From Flexilinea flocculi (GTDB taxonomy: Bacteria > Chloroflexota > Anaerolineae > Anaerolineales > Anaerolineaceae): 64,000 nucleotides of DNA. The number at the start of each line of letters is the position of its first letter. Positions within the stretch are counted from its first letter, which is position 1. Location of the stretch: positions 1,169,101-1,233,100 of the forward strand of contig NZ_DF968181.1 in NCBI RefSeq assembly GCF_001192795.1, given 5' to 3'. The notes beneath the pieces are model-generated. The model saw nothing but the letters and a program-made list of their open reading frames with translations, was not told the origin of the DNA and did not search any database. Of this stretch, positions 23,908 through 32,938 are shown piece after piece. The translations under genes were made by a program, and so were the position numbers.

Positions 23908-25155
23908 ATGAAAGTAAGATTAAAGTTGCGTTTTTCACCGGCCGTGACAGTGATTATTCTATTCGGTTTTATCAGCATGTTCGGCGATATCATCTATGAA
24001 TCGGCAAGAGGTGCGAATGGTCAATATTTCAATCTGTTGCATATTAATGCTGCGCAAATTGGGCTTGTTTTTGGGATAGGTGAATTTCTCGGATATTTCT
24101 TACGCCTTGTTTCCGGTGTTTTTTCCGATCGGCGCGGCAATCAATGGCTGCTGATATTTCTGGGATACGGAATGCTGGCAGTCGTGCCGCTCATTGGATT
24201 CACCATGAAATGGAATTTGTTGATTGTGCTGATATTAATGGAACGGATTGGAAAAGCGCTTCGCAGTCCGGCAAAGGATACAATTTTGTCTGCTGTTGCA
24301 GAAAAGCAGGTCGGAATCGGAATGGCATTCGGATTGCAGGAAGCTTTGGATCAAATCGGCGCTTTCATCGGACCGATGATTTTTTCAACAGTCTTTTTCT
24401 TATCAGGAGAAAATAATATCACACAATACCAGACGGGCTATCGTTTGCTGATCATCCCGTATGCGGTGCTGATGCTTTTTTTAATCTTTGTTTATACAAA
24501 AATTAAAAAGAATGAACTTATAACAGAAGATGGAAAAAGGGAAAAAAATACAGAACAGCTCCAACCAATTTTTTGGATTTATACAGCCTTTACCTTTTTT
24601 TGTACACTGGGATTTGTAAATTTCAGTATGGCCGGGTATCATCTGAAAGCCAACCATCTTTTACCGGATGGCAGTATTACAATGTTGTACTCGGTTGCTA
24701 TGATTGTAGATGCTTTAACAGCGCTGGTAATCGGAAAAATTTATGATCGAATAAAAATACGAACAGAAAAACAAACGGGTGGCATACTGGTTCTGGTTGC
24801 AATTCCACTTCTGACCATGTTGCTGCCAATTTTCGTATTAAGCGCTTCACGAATCTGGATTGTCATTGGTATGATCGTTTTTGGCATAATCATGGGCACG
24901 CATGAAACGGTAATGCGCTCCGCAATTGCAGATATTACGCCATTTCACAAGAGAGGTACCGGTTATGGTGTTTTTAATACAAGTTATGGATTGGCTTTGT
25001 TGATCGGAGCTGCAATCATGGGATGGCTTTATGATCAGAATCAAAAAGACCTCATTATTGCTTTAAGCTGTCTTTCGGAATTAATCGCCTTCTTTCTATA
25101 TGCCATGATGAACCGAATGGTGAACAGTAATTCGAAATCTGGAAAAGCCTTTTGA
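23908..25155 (+). CDS. MFS transporter
   Basis: About 415 residues with 11-12 membrane helices. The loop 2-3 motif is SGVFSDRRGNQWLL (GxxxDRxGR-like) and its counterpart in the second half is IGKIYDRIKIRTEK. GFISMFGDIIYESARGANGQYF and RIGKALRSPAKDTILSAVA are typical of a DHA1-like subgroup of unknown substrate. ATG 23908 follows AGAAAGGTC. The final nine or so codons (SNSKSGKAF) are encoded by the left end of a family A repeat, which also supplies the stop. It is probably a drug or metabolite exporter; the substrate cannot be stated. Confidence 0.85.
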   Translation: MKVRLKLRFSPAVTVIILFGFISMFGDIIYESARGANGQYFNLLHINAAQIGLVFGIGEFLGYFLRLVSGVFSDRRGNQWLLIFLGYGMLAVVPLIGFTMKWNLLIVLILMERIGKALRSPAKDTILSAVAEKQVGIGMAFGLQEALDQIGAFIGPMIFSTVFFLSGENNITQYQTGYRLLIIPYAVLMLFLIFVYTKIKKNELITEDGKREKNTEQLQPIFWIYTAFTFFCTLGFVNFSMAGYHLKANHLLPDGSITMLYSVAMIVDALTALVIGKIYDRIKIRTEKQTGGILVLVAIPLLTMLLPIFVLSASRIWIVIGMIVFGIIMGTHETVMRSAIADITPFHKRGTGYGVFNTSYGLALLIGAAIMGWLYDQNQKDLIIALSCLSELIAFFLYAMMNRMVNSNSKSGKAF

Positions 25156-25248
25156 AAAAAAAAGGGAGATCTTGATGTTGTGTTGGTTTTGCGCTTCGCG
25201 CAATACCAACACAACATCAATTATTCCTTTCGATAATTCGAATTACTG
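25125..25248. repeat. Family A element overlapping the MFS gene end
   Basis: Terminal repeats CAGTAATTCGAAATCT (25125-25140) and ATAATTCGAATTACTG (25233-25248). The 22-bp stem pairs 25172-25193 with 25199-25220 with one mismatch, loop CTTCG. The arm core is the GTGTTGGTTTTGCG type. Confidence 0.9.
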
Positions 25249-25301
25249 GATGGTGAAGAGAATTCATCCGGGAAAATAACAGAAGGATAATTCTTAAAAT
25301 T

Positions 25302-25670
25302 ATGAATCTTAAGGAGAAGGCAAAAACTTTAAAATTGGATATTCCTGCTCTTTGTATTGCCATGAAACGATCTGATACACCGATTACTGCCAAAATTCTT
25401 GCCGGAATGACAGTCGGTTATGCATTATCTCCGATCGATCTGATCCCGGATTTCATACCCGTTTTGGGCTTACTGGATGATTTGATTATCCTTCCTTTGC
25501 TGATTATGCTGACTGTAAAAATGATTCCTCAAGAAATCCTGGACGAATGCAGAATCAGCGCAATGGATTTGTGGACCAATGGAAGACCAAAAAAATGGCG
25601 CTATGCAATTCCGGTTGTTATTTTCTGGTTTTTGCTCATCGGGTGGATCGTTTCCCGTTTTCTGTGTTGA
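25302..25670 (+). CDS. YkvA/DUF1232 family membrane protein
   Basis: A 122-residue protein with the DUF1232 core VGYALSPIDLIPDFIPVLGLLDDLIILPLLIML (about residues 45-77) and a C-terminal membrane helix (VVIFWFLLIGWIVSRFL). Function of the family is not established. An AGAAGGA lies 14 bp before the ATG, rather far. It stands alone between two family A repeats. Confidence 0.8.
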   Translation: MNLKEKAKTLKLDIPALCIAMKRSDTPITAKILAGMTVGYALSPIDLIPDFIPVLGLLDDLIILPLLIMLTVKMIPQEILDECRISAMDLWTNGRPKKWRYAIPVVIFWFLLIGWIVSRFLC

Positions 25671-25736
25671 TTCTTTCTTGATGAATCAATTATTGAAAAC
25701 CGATTGACATTTGGAGCAGGTTATTTATTTTTAGTT

Positions 25737-25857
25737 GACCAATTCGAAATATAAACTAACATTTCGAATCATTCGTGAAAACTTGTTGTCGTGATGTTTT
25801 TGCGAGATGCGTAAAGACATCACGACAACAAGTTTTTTTTCTGAATTCCGAATTCTG
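25737..25857. repeat. Family A palindromic element
   Basis: Left end ACCAATTCGAAATAT to 25752. The 24-bp stem pairs 25781-25804 with 25810-25833 with two G-T wobbles, loop AGATG. Right end is near GAATTCCGAATTCTGG (25843-25858). The arm core is the GTCGTGATG type. Confidence 0.85.
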
Positions 25858-25895
25858 GCAAAGTATTCACAATCAGGTTGGAAGGATGAAGTAAG

Positions 25896-26447
25896 ATGAA
25901 AAATTTTTCCAGAACGAACTTAATTTTTTCACTCTGCGGTCTGAATTGCGGATTGTGTCCTATGAAACTGGGCGGATATTGTCCAGGATGCGGCGGCGGT
26001 GCAGGAAATCAAACCTGTGGCATTGCTCGCTGCAGCTTAAAGCATGATCATGTGGAATATTGCTTTCTTTGTCCAGAATATCCCTGCAGCCGTTATTCGA
26101 ACATCGATCCATATGATTCCTTTCTTACACATCAAGGACAATTGCGCGATATCGAAAGAGCCCGGGAAATCGGAATCGAAGCATATAACAACCAATTATC
26201 AAAAAGGATTCAGATTCTTGAACAACTCTTAAGCGATTATGATGATGGTCGGAGTAAGACGTTTTATTGCCTGGCAATGAACCTTCTGCCTTTACCGGAA
26301 ATTGAAATTTTGTTGGAAAGAACTATCCATGAGATTGCTTTTATTGACCTGCCAGTCAAAGAGAAATGCCGGCAAATTACAGGTCAATTTAAGGAACTTG
26401 CTCAAGAACAGGGCATACTGCTAAAACTGCGTAAAAAAGGCAGTTGA
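25896..26447 (+). CDS. DUF3795 family cysteine-rich protein
   Basis: A 183-residue cytoplasmic protein. The first 75 residues carry a cysteine pattern typical of DUF3795: CGLNCGLCPMKLGGYCPGCGGG, then CGIARCSLK and CFLCPEYPC. This suggests a metal-binding site, probably zinc or Fe-S. The rest is helical. GGAAGGATGAAG precedes the ATG. Function unknown in the family; a second DUF3795 protein lies at 37604. Confidence 0.8.
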   Translation: MKNFSRTNLIFSLCGLNCGLCPMKLGGYCPGCGGGAGNQTCGIARCSLKHDHVEYCFLCPEYPCSRYSNIDPYDSFLTHQGQLRDIERAREIGIEAYNNQLSKRIQILEQLLSDYDDGRSKTFYCLAMNLLPLPEIEILLERTIHEIAFIDLPVKEKCRQITGQFKELAQEQGILLKLRKKGS

Positions 26448-26954
26448 AAAAAGACTTCTTTTCTCATAAACTCAAAGAAAGATCGTATTAATCAGTTATT
26501 CATAATCTGGAACAACCATTTTCGAAAAGAAAGCATTACTCGTCGTTTGTTCAAAATACTTCAAATTACTCTGAAGGTGGATTGGTGGGAGACGAAAATG
26601 AATTCATTTTTTTCTAAATTCGAAAAGTTAGTCCCCTGTCCATATTTCGAATCAATGTCATTTTTGGCAGATCATTGTCTCCACACGAATTTCTATTCTA
26701 AATTTATAACAGAGGTTATGAATTGCCATATATATAACCATTATAAATTTGAAAAAATTCTGCTTACCGTTCTTAATATTTGCGCTCTGCGTAAAATCAA
26801 CACCATAGCAAATAATCCTTTTCAAATTTCGAATTGTTTTTACGATATCAGCATATTTTATAATAGTTGTATATAATAAAATATCCTGAATAAATGTTTT
26901 TCCTAATAACAACACGAATTGCCTGCTGTTTGTTTTCAAGAAAGTAAAATAACT
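26448..26954. other. Intergenic stretch with worn repeat traces
   Basis: About 500 AT-rich bases. TTTGCGCTCTGCGTAAAATC near 26781 followed by ATTTCGAATTG near 26830 looks like the right half of a decayed family A element, and CATATTTCGAATCAATG near 26640 like another end. No convincing gene is seen; the open frame 26547-26876 runs through these traces and lacks coding character. Confidence 0.45.
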
Positions 26955-29474
26955 ATGACCATTAAGATATTAATTGTGGATGATTCAGCGGCTGATCGTC
27001 TTTTAATTCAACAGATGTTGGGCGAATATCAGGTTGTAACTGCTAATGACGGTCTGGAAGCAATTCAAAAAATTGAAGCAGACCCTGCGATTAGTCTGGT
27101 GCTGCTGGATATTAATATGCCAAATATGGACGGATTTCAGTTTCTGACCCTGTTGAAATCTGATGAGCGTTATCGAAAAATCCGCACCGTCATCTTGACA
27201 AACTACCAGGACCTGGACAATGAAATTAAAAGTTTGAAATTAGGCGCTGTTGATTATATTCGGAAACCGGTTCAAATGGATTTATTGCGAACCAGGGTTG
27301 CGATTTATATCGAATTGCTTCGCATTCAAAATGCATATGAACAAAAATTGCAGGAACAAGGACTGACGTATGATGTTATTTTTCATCAGGCGCCGATTGG
27401 AATTGCAATTTCTCAACGGTCAGGTATTTCTGACAATGAAGATGACATTCTGATTGATGTAAATCCGATGTATGAGAGAATTACCGGCAGAACGAAAGAA
27501 GAACAAGCAAGAGTTGGCTGGAGAAATTTTACTCATCCGGATGACCTGGAGCGAGATCGTGAGAACCTGAAAAAACTCCGCGAAGGGGAAATTCAAAGTT
27601 ATGCCATGGATAAGCGTTATATCAAACCGGATGAGTCGATCGTCTGGGTGCATATGGTTGTGGCGCCATTAACCTTATCAACCAGTAATCTATTTACTCA
27701 TATCTGTCTGGTTCAGGACATTACCTGGCGAAAAGAAATCGAAGCAAAATTACTGGAGAGTGAGCGCAGCAAATCTGTGCTTCTCTCCCATCTGCCGGGA
27801 CTGGCTTATCGTTGTAATTATGATCGAGATTGGACCATGCAGTATGTATCTACCGGCTGCTATTCACTGACCGGCTATCAACCGGAAAGCCTCATCAATA
27901 ACCGGGATATTTCATACAATGAGATTATTTCACCGGAGTATCGCACTTTGTTATGGAATCTTTGGCAACAAAATCTTAATGAGAAAATCCCATTTCAATA
28001 CGAATATGAGATCATCACTGCGAAGGGCGATCACAAATGGGTGCTTGAAATGGGAGAAGGAATTTATAACAAGAAGGGCGAAGTGGAAGCCCTCGAAGGA
28101 ATCGTAATTGATATTTCTGATCGCAAACAAATTGAAAACACTTTGCGATTTACCAATGAACATGATCCATGGACCGGTTTATATAACCGGAATTTTTTGG
28201 AAAACCTGTTGGAGATGGATGCGAAAGAGCAACAGGAAATAAAACGGGCTGTGATCTCGATTAATCTCAGCTCGGTCCAATCCCTTTCGACAACATACGG
28301 TTATCATTATACACAGGAGTTTATCAGGAGTATTGTCGATGTACTCCTTCCATATTGCACAGAAACGCGGCAGCTTTTTAATACCTATGAAAACCGGTTT
28401 GTTTTCTATGTTAGAGACTATCAAACAAAAGCGGAATTAGTCAGCTTTTGTGAAACAATTCTTTGTTTATTAGATCCGTTGCTCTCTATAGAAAGAATTA
28501 ATTGCGGGATTGGTGTGACTGAAATTAATTCCAGGAATCAATGGGATGTAAATCAATTATTGAAAAACCTATTAATTGCATCCGAACGCAGCCTTGAGCT
28601 TCATGAACGGGATTTGGAAATTTGTTTCTATGACGCAGAAATGGAAAAACGTTTACTCCGTGAAGCGGAAGTGAAACATGAACTTGCAAGAATCGCTTCC
28701 GATGAAAATGATGGCGGACTATTTTTACAGTACCAGCCGATTCTGGATCTGAAAACCAATCAGATATGCGGATTTGAAGCATTGGCAAGGATACAAGGAG
28801 GAAAAATTGGATTGATATCACCACTGGAATTTATTCCAATTGCGGAAAAAACGAAATTGATCATTCCTGTCGGTAAAAAGATTATCACCCAGGCTTCCCG
28901 TTTTTATAAGAAATTAACGGCTGATTCAAATAAAACACTGAACATAGCGATCAACGTTTCAGTAATTCAATTGTTAAATAAAGACTTTTGCAACATAATT
29001 CAGGAACTGATCCATGAAATACCGATTAAGCCGGAATCTGTTTGTCTGGAGATTACCGAATCGGTATTTGCGACGAATTATGAAGAAATCAATTTCATAC
29101 TCGGTCAATTGAAAGAAATTGGCTTTCACATCGCCATTGATGATTTTGGTACGGGTTATTCATCACTTTCTCGCGAACATGAATTAAATGTCGATTGTTT
29201 GAAAATTGATAAAGAATTCATCAACAATCTCATGCAGATGAATCCTGAGTTATCCTTTGTATCGGATATTATATCCATGGCGCACAAGGTCGGACATGTT
29301 GTTGTCGCAGAGGGTGTTGAGTATGAAGAACAGCTTCAATATTTGTATCGATGCGGGTGTGATATGGTTCAGGGATACCTGATCAGTCGTCCAATTCATG
29401 AAGATGCCGCATTGGAACTGGGACGTAATTCAAAGACATTGGATCAAATTTTAGAAAGGAATGGAGCAAAATAG
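26955..29474 (+). CDS. Response regulator with PAS-PAS-degenerate GGDEF-EAL output
   Basis: About 839 residues. Residues 1-120 form a receiver domain with acidic pair D9/D10, phospho-acceptor D52 (LLDINMPNMDG), a conserved Thr in VILTN and Lys in IRKPVQ. Two PAS domains follow (FHQAPIGIAIS..., LPGLAYRCNYDRDWTMQYVSTGC...). The GGDEF-like domain is degenerate (ENRFVFYV at the signature). The EAL domain is complete (FEALARI, EITESVF, IDDFGTGYSS, LKIDKEF, AEGVEYEEQ, QGYLISRPI). It should degrade cyclic di-GMP under control of phosphorylation. No partner kinase is adjacent. ATG 26955 was chosen because MTIKILIVDDS is the natural receiver start. From PAS to EAL it is a clear paralogue of the 15182 protein, which has a membrane sensor in place of the receiver. 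Confidence 0.88.
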   Translation: MTIKILIVDDSAADRLLIQQMLGEYQVVTANDGLEAIQKIEADPAISLVLLDINMPNMDGFQFLTLLKSDERYRKIRTVILTNYQDLDNEIKSLKLGAVDYIRKPVQMDLLRTRVAIYIELLRIQNAYEQKLQEQGLTYDVIFHQAPIGIAISQRSGISDNEDDILIDVNPMYERITGRTKEEQARVGWRNFTHPDDLERDRENLKKLREGEIQSYAMDKRYIKPDESIVWVHMVVAPLTLSTSNLFTHICLVQDITWRKEIEAKLLESERSKSVLLSHLPGLAYRCNYDRDWTMQYVSTGCYSLTGYQPESLINNRDISYNEIISPEYRTLLWNLWQQNLNEKIPFQYEYEIITAKGDHKWVLEMGEGIYNKKGEVEALEGIVIDISDRKQIENTLRFTNEHDPWTGLYNRNFLENLLEMDAKEQQEIKRAVISINLSSVQSLSTTYGYHYTQEFIRSIVDVLLPYCTETRQLFNTYENRFVFYVRDYQTKAELVSFCETILCLLDPLLSIERINCGIGVTEINSRNQWDVNQLLKNLLIASERSLELHERDLEICFYDAEMEKRLLREAEVKHELARIASDENDGGLFLQYQPILDLKTNQICGFEALARIQGGKIGLISPLEFIPIAEKTKLIIPVGKKIITQASRFYKKLTADSNKTLNIAINVSVIQLLNKDFCNIIQELIHEIPIKPESVCLEITESVFATNYEEINFILGQLKEIGFHIAIDDFGTGYSSLSREHELNVDCLKIDKEFINNLMQMNPELSFVSDIISMAHKVGHVVVAEGVEYEEQLQYLYRCGCDMVQGYLISRPIHEDAALELGRNSKTLDQILERNGAK

Positions 29475-29506
29475 CCTGATATTTCCAGTTCATTTTCTTA
29501 AAACGA

Positions 29507-29631
29507 AAGGAATTTAGAATATCGACTCGCTATTCAAACGATGAAGGAAAAAATTGTTATCGTGATGTTTTCTGCGCGAAGCGTAGCAACATATCAATAA
29601 CAAAGGATTCTCCGCATTTTTCGAATTGTTG
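29507..29631. repeat. Family A palindromic element, degraded stem
   Basis: Left end near AAGGAATTTAGAATAT (29507-29522), right end ATTTTTCGAATTGTTG (29616-29631). The hairpin 29554-29603 has several mismatches (TTGTTATCGTGATG against CATATCAATAACAA). Confidence 0.7.
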
Positions 29632-29717
29632 TTCCAAATGAAAGGATTTCTATTTTTTATGGTATCGTGGTTTCAATCGAACTATGTAGGAATGAATAGA
29701 CACAATGGAGGCAAGGT

Positions 29718-31493
29718 TTGATCGATCATAATCCATATTATGAAGCCGTTCACAAGAACTCTTGCGCTTTTGCGTATCATGAGGCTGTTTTTGATGAAAA
29801 CAATCGGATGATTGATTATATATTTTTGGATGTCAATCAATCATTTGAGGAATTAACCGGTTTGAAAAAGGAAGATATTCTTAATAAACGGTATGTACAG
29901 GATGTTGCGCAGGATAAAGACCAGGCGATGAAATGGGTTCATCTTTATGAAAAAGTCGTAACAGAGCAATCGACCGTGGATTTCCAGGAATATTCGACAG
30001 AATTCAGCCGCTATTATTCAGTCATTGCATATTCATCCGAAAAGAGCCGATTTGTTACCATTTTTCAAAATAAAACGATTGAATTGAAAATGCAGGAAAT
30101 TGCTCAATATTTTATCAATAATATCGGCAATCAGATCAATTATGATCAAATAACGAAATTTGCCTATGAAATTTCCGGAGCCGATTATGCTGCATTTAAT
30201 TTGTTTCACGAAAACGGGCGTGATTTTTCGACCATATCACTTTGTGGCGTATCCAATCAACTGAAAAAAATATGTGAGATGCTTGATTTCCAAATCATCG
30301 GCAAGACCTGGGCTTATGATCCTGAGCGAGAAAAAAGAACAAAAGATAAAGATATTACGGTTTTTGAAACGCTGCACGATCTGACAGGAAAGGTGCTTCC
30401 GAAAACGGTCATTATACAACTTGAAAATATTTTCAAACTTGGTATCACTGTAATTGCCAAAATCACAAGAGAAGGGAGAGTACTCGGTGATTTCACACTT
30501 TTTTTTAAGAAGGGTCAACAATTAAAAAATCAGAACCTTCTGTTGTTGTATATTTCGCAGCTTTCCCTTTTCATGGAAAAAAACCGTCTCGATGTCGCAT
30601 TGCAGACGAATCAGAAAATGTTTTATACGCTAGCTGAGTACGCTCCGATCGGTTTTATTTCCTGTGATACCAAAGGAACGATAACCTATGCCAATAAGAA
30701 GCTGATTGAAATTATGGATTCGCCTTCATATGATGCTACAAGAAGCATTAATCTTCTTGATTTTCCCAAACTGAAAGCAGCCGGTTTTTCAGAAAAGCTG
30801 AAGGAATGTATGATAAAAGATCGGCAGATTTCGTTTGAAATGGGCTATACCAGTTTATGGGGAAAATATTGCTGGTTGCGAGTGTTTTTTACTCCTATCA
30901 AGGAAAATGAGAAAATCATCGGTGCGAATATTGTTGTTGATGATATTACTGAGAAAAAGAAAACCGAGGATGAACTTAAAGAGAAAGTACAACGTGACCC
31001 GCTGACTCGGGCTTTTAATCGTCATGCATTAGAGACGATCCTGCTGGAGCGTATTAACGATTCAGCAGAGAAGAAACTCATCAGCTGCCTGGTTGTTTTG
31101 GATGTGGATGATTTTAAGGATATCAATGATACTTACGGACACCTGGTTGGTGATAAGGTGTTGAAGTATTTGGCTACCCGTATCAAACAGGAACTTAGAG
31201 ATGATGATTTAATCATACGAACAGGCGGGGATGAATTTCTAATCTATTTTCACGACATCCAGGATGAAAAGAATGCCCCCAAGTTTATCAACCGCTTGTT
31301 TGACAAGATTTCTGCTGAATATAAAATTGCTCAGGAGCAGGATGGTAACCGCCATACTCTGCATGTGAGCTGCAGTATGGGAATATGTTTTTATCCGAAG
31401 GATGGAACTTCTCTTAATGTTTTAATATCAAAAGCGGATGATGCTTTATATCAAGTTAAAAAGAGCGGAAAGGGAAAATATGCATTTGCTTGA
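29718..31493 (+). CDS. PAS-GAF-PAS-GGDEF diguanylate cyclase
   Basis: A 591-residue soluble protein. The order is an N-terminal PAS (YHEAVFDENNRMIDYIFLDVNQSFEELTG), a GAF-like domain (about residues 125-290), a second PAS (FYTLAEYAPIGFISCDTKGTITYANKKLIEIM) and GGDEF (about 425-590) with intact VLDVDDFKDINDTYGHLVGD and IRTGGDEFLIYF. It should synthesise cyclic di-GMP in response to cytoplasmic cues. The start is TTG at 29718, supported by GGAGG at 29707-29711. A strong terminator follows at 31558. Confidence 0.88.
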   Translation: MIDHNPYYEAVHKNSCAFAYHEAVFDENNRMIDYIFLDVNQSFEELTGLKKEDILNKRYVQDVAQDKDQAMKWVHLYEKVVTEQSTVDFQEYSTEFSRYYSVIAYSSEKSRFVTIFQNKTIELKMQEIAQYFINNIGNQINYDQITKFAYEISGADYAAFNLFHENGRDFSTISLCGVSNQLKKICEMLDFQIIGKTWAYDPEREKRTKDKDITVFETLHDLTGKVLPKTVIIQLENIFKLGITVIAKITREGRVLGDFTLFFKKGQQLKNQNLLLLYISQLSLFMEKNRLDVALQTNQKMFYTLAEYAPIGFISCDTKGTITYANKKLIEIMDSPSYDATRSINLLDFPKLKAAGFSEKLKECMIKDRQISFEMGYTSLWGKYCWLRVFFTPIKENEKIIGANIVVDDITEKKKTEDELKEKVQRDPLTRAFNRHALETILLERINDSAEKKLISCLVVLDVDDFKDINDTYGHLVGDKVLKYLATRIKQELRDDDLIIRTGGDEFLIYFHDIQDEKNAPKFINRLFDKISAEYKIAQEQDGNRHTLHVSCSMGICFYPKDGTSLNVLISKADDALYQVKKSGKGKYAFA

Positions 31494-31557
31494 TTGACTT
31501 ACGCTGCAATATTTTTACAAAAATGGAAAACTGTAGATAATGGCAACCATTTTACTT

Positions 31558-31600
31558 AAAGATCTGTCTGAAAGAATTTCTTTCAGACAGATCTTTTAAA
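31558..31600 (+). terminator. Intrinsic terminator after the GGDEF gene
   Basis: AAAGATCTGTCTGAAAG (31558-31574) pairs perfectly with CTTTCAGACAGATCTTT (31580-31596) around a 5-nt loop, followed by further T. The A-rich left flank could make it bidirectional. Confidence 0.85.
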
Positions 31601-31679
31601 CAAATGTAAAAAGAAATGATATACTATGGTCTTGTTCACTATATACAACATGAAACTAGTGATTCTGATAGGTATATAA

Positions 31680-32066
31680 ATGAAAGAAAACAGTTCGATT
31701 TTTTGTCAAAACAAGAATCAACCGACCGAGAGATTCCTGGAGGTTTGCCTTTTATTGCTTTTACATGAGAAAGATGATTATGGCTATGGTTTAAGCCAGG
31801 AGCTTCCTTTTTTTGGATTTTCAGACAATGAACTTAATGTCAGTACGATGTATCGCATATTAAGAAGGATTGAAAAGATAGATCTTGTCGAATCAACCTG
31901 GGAAGAAAGTGGTCTGGGACCCAGACGCAGAGTTTATCGGATCACAGAAAAAGGGAAAGAGGAATTATCAAAATGGATAGTGATTTTAAAAAATCGAAAG
32001 TTGAATATCCAAAAATTGATTGACAGATTTGAAAGACCCGACCACTATAACCATTTGGAGGAATAA
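31680..32066 (+). CDS. PadR-family transcriptional regulator
   Basis: A 128-residue winged-helix protein. FLEVCLLLLLHEKDDYGYGLSQEL and LNVSTMYRILRRIEKIDLVESTWEE, then GPRRRVYRITEKGKEELSKW are the PadR N-terminal domain and wing. The last helix is a short dimerisation helix. The stop overlaps by one base the ATG of the polyferredoxin gene, so the pair is translated together and the regulator probably senses a condition relevant to that membrane redox protein. Confidence 0.88.
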   Translation: MKENSSIFCQNKNQPTERFLEVCLLLLLHEKDDYGYGLSQELPFFGFSDNELNVSTMYRILRRIEKIDLVESTWEESGLGPRRRVYRITEKGKEELSKWIVILKNRKLNIQKLIDRFERPDHYNHLEE

Positions 32067-32710
32067 TGAAAACTAAAAATATCTGGATTTATATCGTACG
32101 TTACTTTTTTCTTGGAATTTTTCTACTGATTCTTTCGAAGGCGAAACCAATACTCTGGCTGGGTATTTTTGGGATCAGTCTGGTTGCAGCGTTTGTTTTT
32201 GGCAGAGTGTATTGTGGATGGATTTGTCCCATGAACACATTAATGAACCTGGTAGGATTCGTAACAAAAAAGCTTAATATTAAACGGAGAAAATCTCCAA
32301 AACTGATTGTAAATGGATGGTTGGCAATTGTATTATTAATAGTCAGTGTTTTGGTCATGGTGATTGTTAAAAGAATGACAGGAGTCAATATCCCGGTGTT
32401 ACCATTTTTCCTGGTCCTGTCTGTCTTGATTACTTTCGTGTATGAACCGTATGTTTTTCATAATAAAATTTGTCCATTTGGAGTGTTACAGAGAGTCACA
32501 GGGAAATTTGCATTCTTTTCCAGAGGAGTCGATAAAAATAAATGTATCGGCTGCAAGTTATGTGAGAAAGTTTGTCCGGCAGAAGCTGTAACTGTTTCTT
32601 TAGGATCCCAAAAAGCAGCAATCAACTCGGAATTATGTCATCAGTGTTTTGAATGCGAAATTGTCTGTCCTAAAAACGCAATCAGCTACGGACATTCGCG
32701 TCAACGATGA
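32066..32710 (+). CDS. NapH-like 4Fe-4S membrane protein
   Basis: A 214-residue protein. Three to four helices (about residues 7-45 and 88-125) surround two CxxxCP loops (YCGWICPMNTLMNLVGF and KICPFGVLQRVTG) and end in two 4Fe-4S motifs (CIGCKLCEKVCP and CHQCFECEIVCP). It is half the size of the related protein at 760-1833 but has the canonical CGWxCP loop. It probably transfers electrons at the membrane. TTTGGAGG precedes the ATG and it overlaps the PadR stop by one base. Confidence 0.85.
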   Translation: MKTKNIWIYIVRYFFLGIFLLILSKAKPILWLGIFGISLVAAFVFGRVYCGWICPMNTLMNLVGFVTKKLNIKRRKSPKLIVNGWLAIVLLIVSVLVMVIVKRMTGVNIPVLPFFLVLSVLITFVYEPYVFHNKICPFGVLQRVTGKFAFFSRGVDKNKCIGCKLCEKVCPAEAVTVSLGSQKAAINSELCHQCFECEIVCPKNAISYGHSRQR

Positions 32711-32883
32711 AATTGCTGCGTAAAAAATACCGTTGAATTCCGCAGGAAATCTAATATTCTCGAATTCGCTTTTGTTGTTTCAGACTGGAATCCTCCGATT
32801 TCGATGAAAAAAAAAGGAATTCTTTGTATCTCTCATCTCTGTGAATTTTTCGAATCTTTGAGTGTTAAGAGAAATCAGATATG

Positions 32884-32912
32884 TTGACAGATTCGGAGTA
32901 ATTTCATAGAAT
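32884..32912 (+). promoter_or_regulatory. Sigma-A-type promoter of the methyltransferase gene
   Basis: TTGACA (32884-32889), 17-bp spacer, TAGAAT (32907-32912), with the start codon 27 bp further on. The upstream gap 32711-32883 holds only eroded repeat traces. Confidence 0.7.
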
Positions 32913-32938
32913 TTTTTTGTTGGACAGCAATATTCGGT

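Noticed and set aside
26547-26876. A 109-residue ORF in the gap before the response regulator
   Set aside because: It has no good ribosome binding site, runs through eroded repeat sequence, and its composition is that of translated AT-rich DNA.
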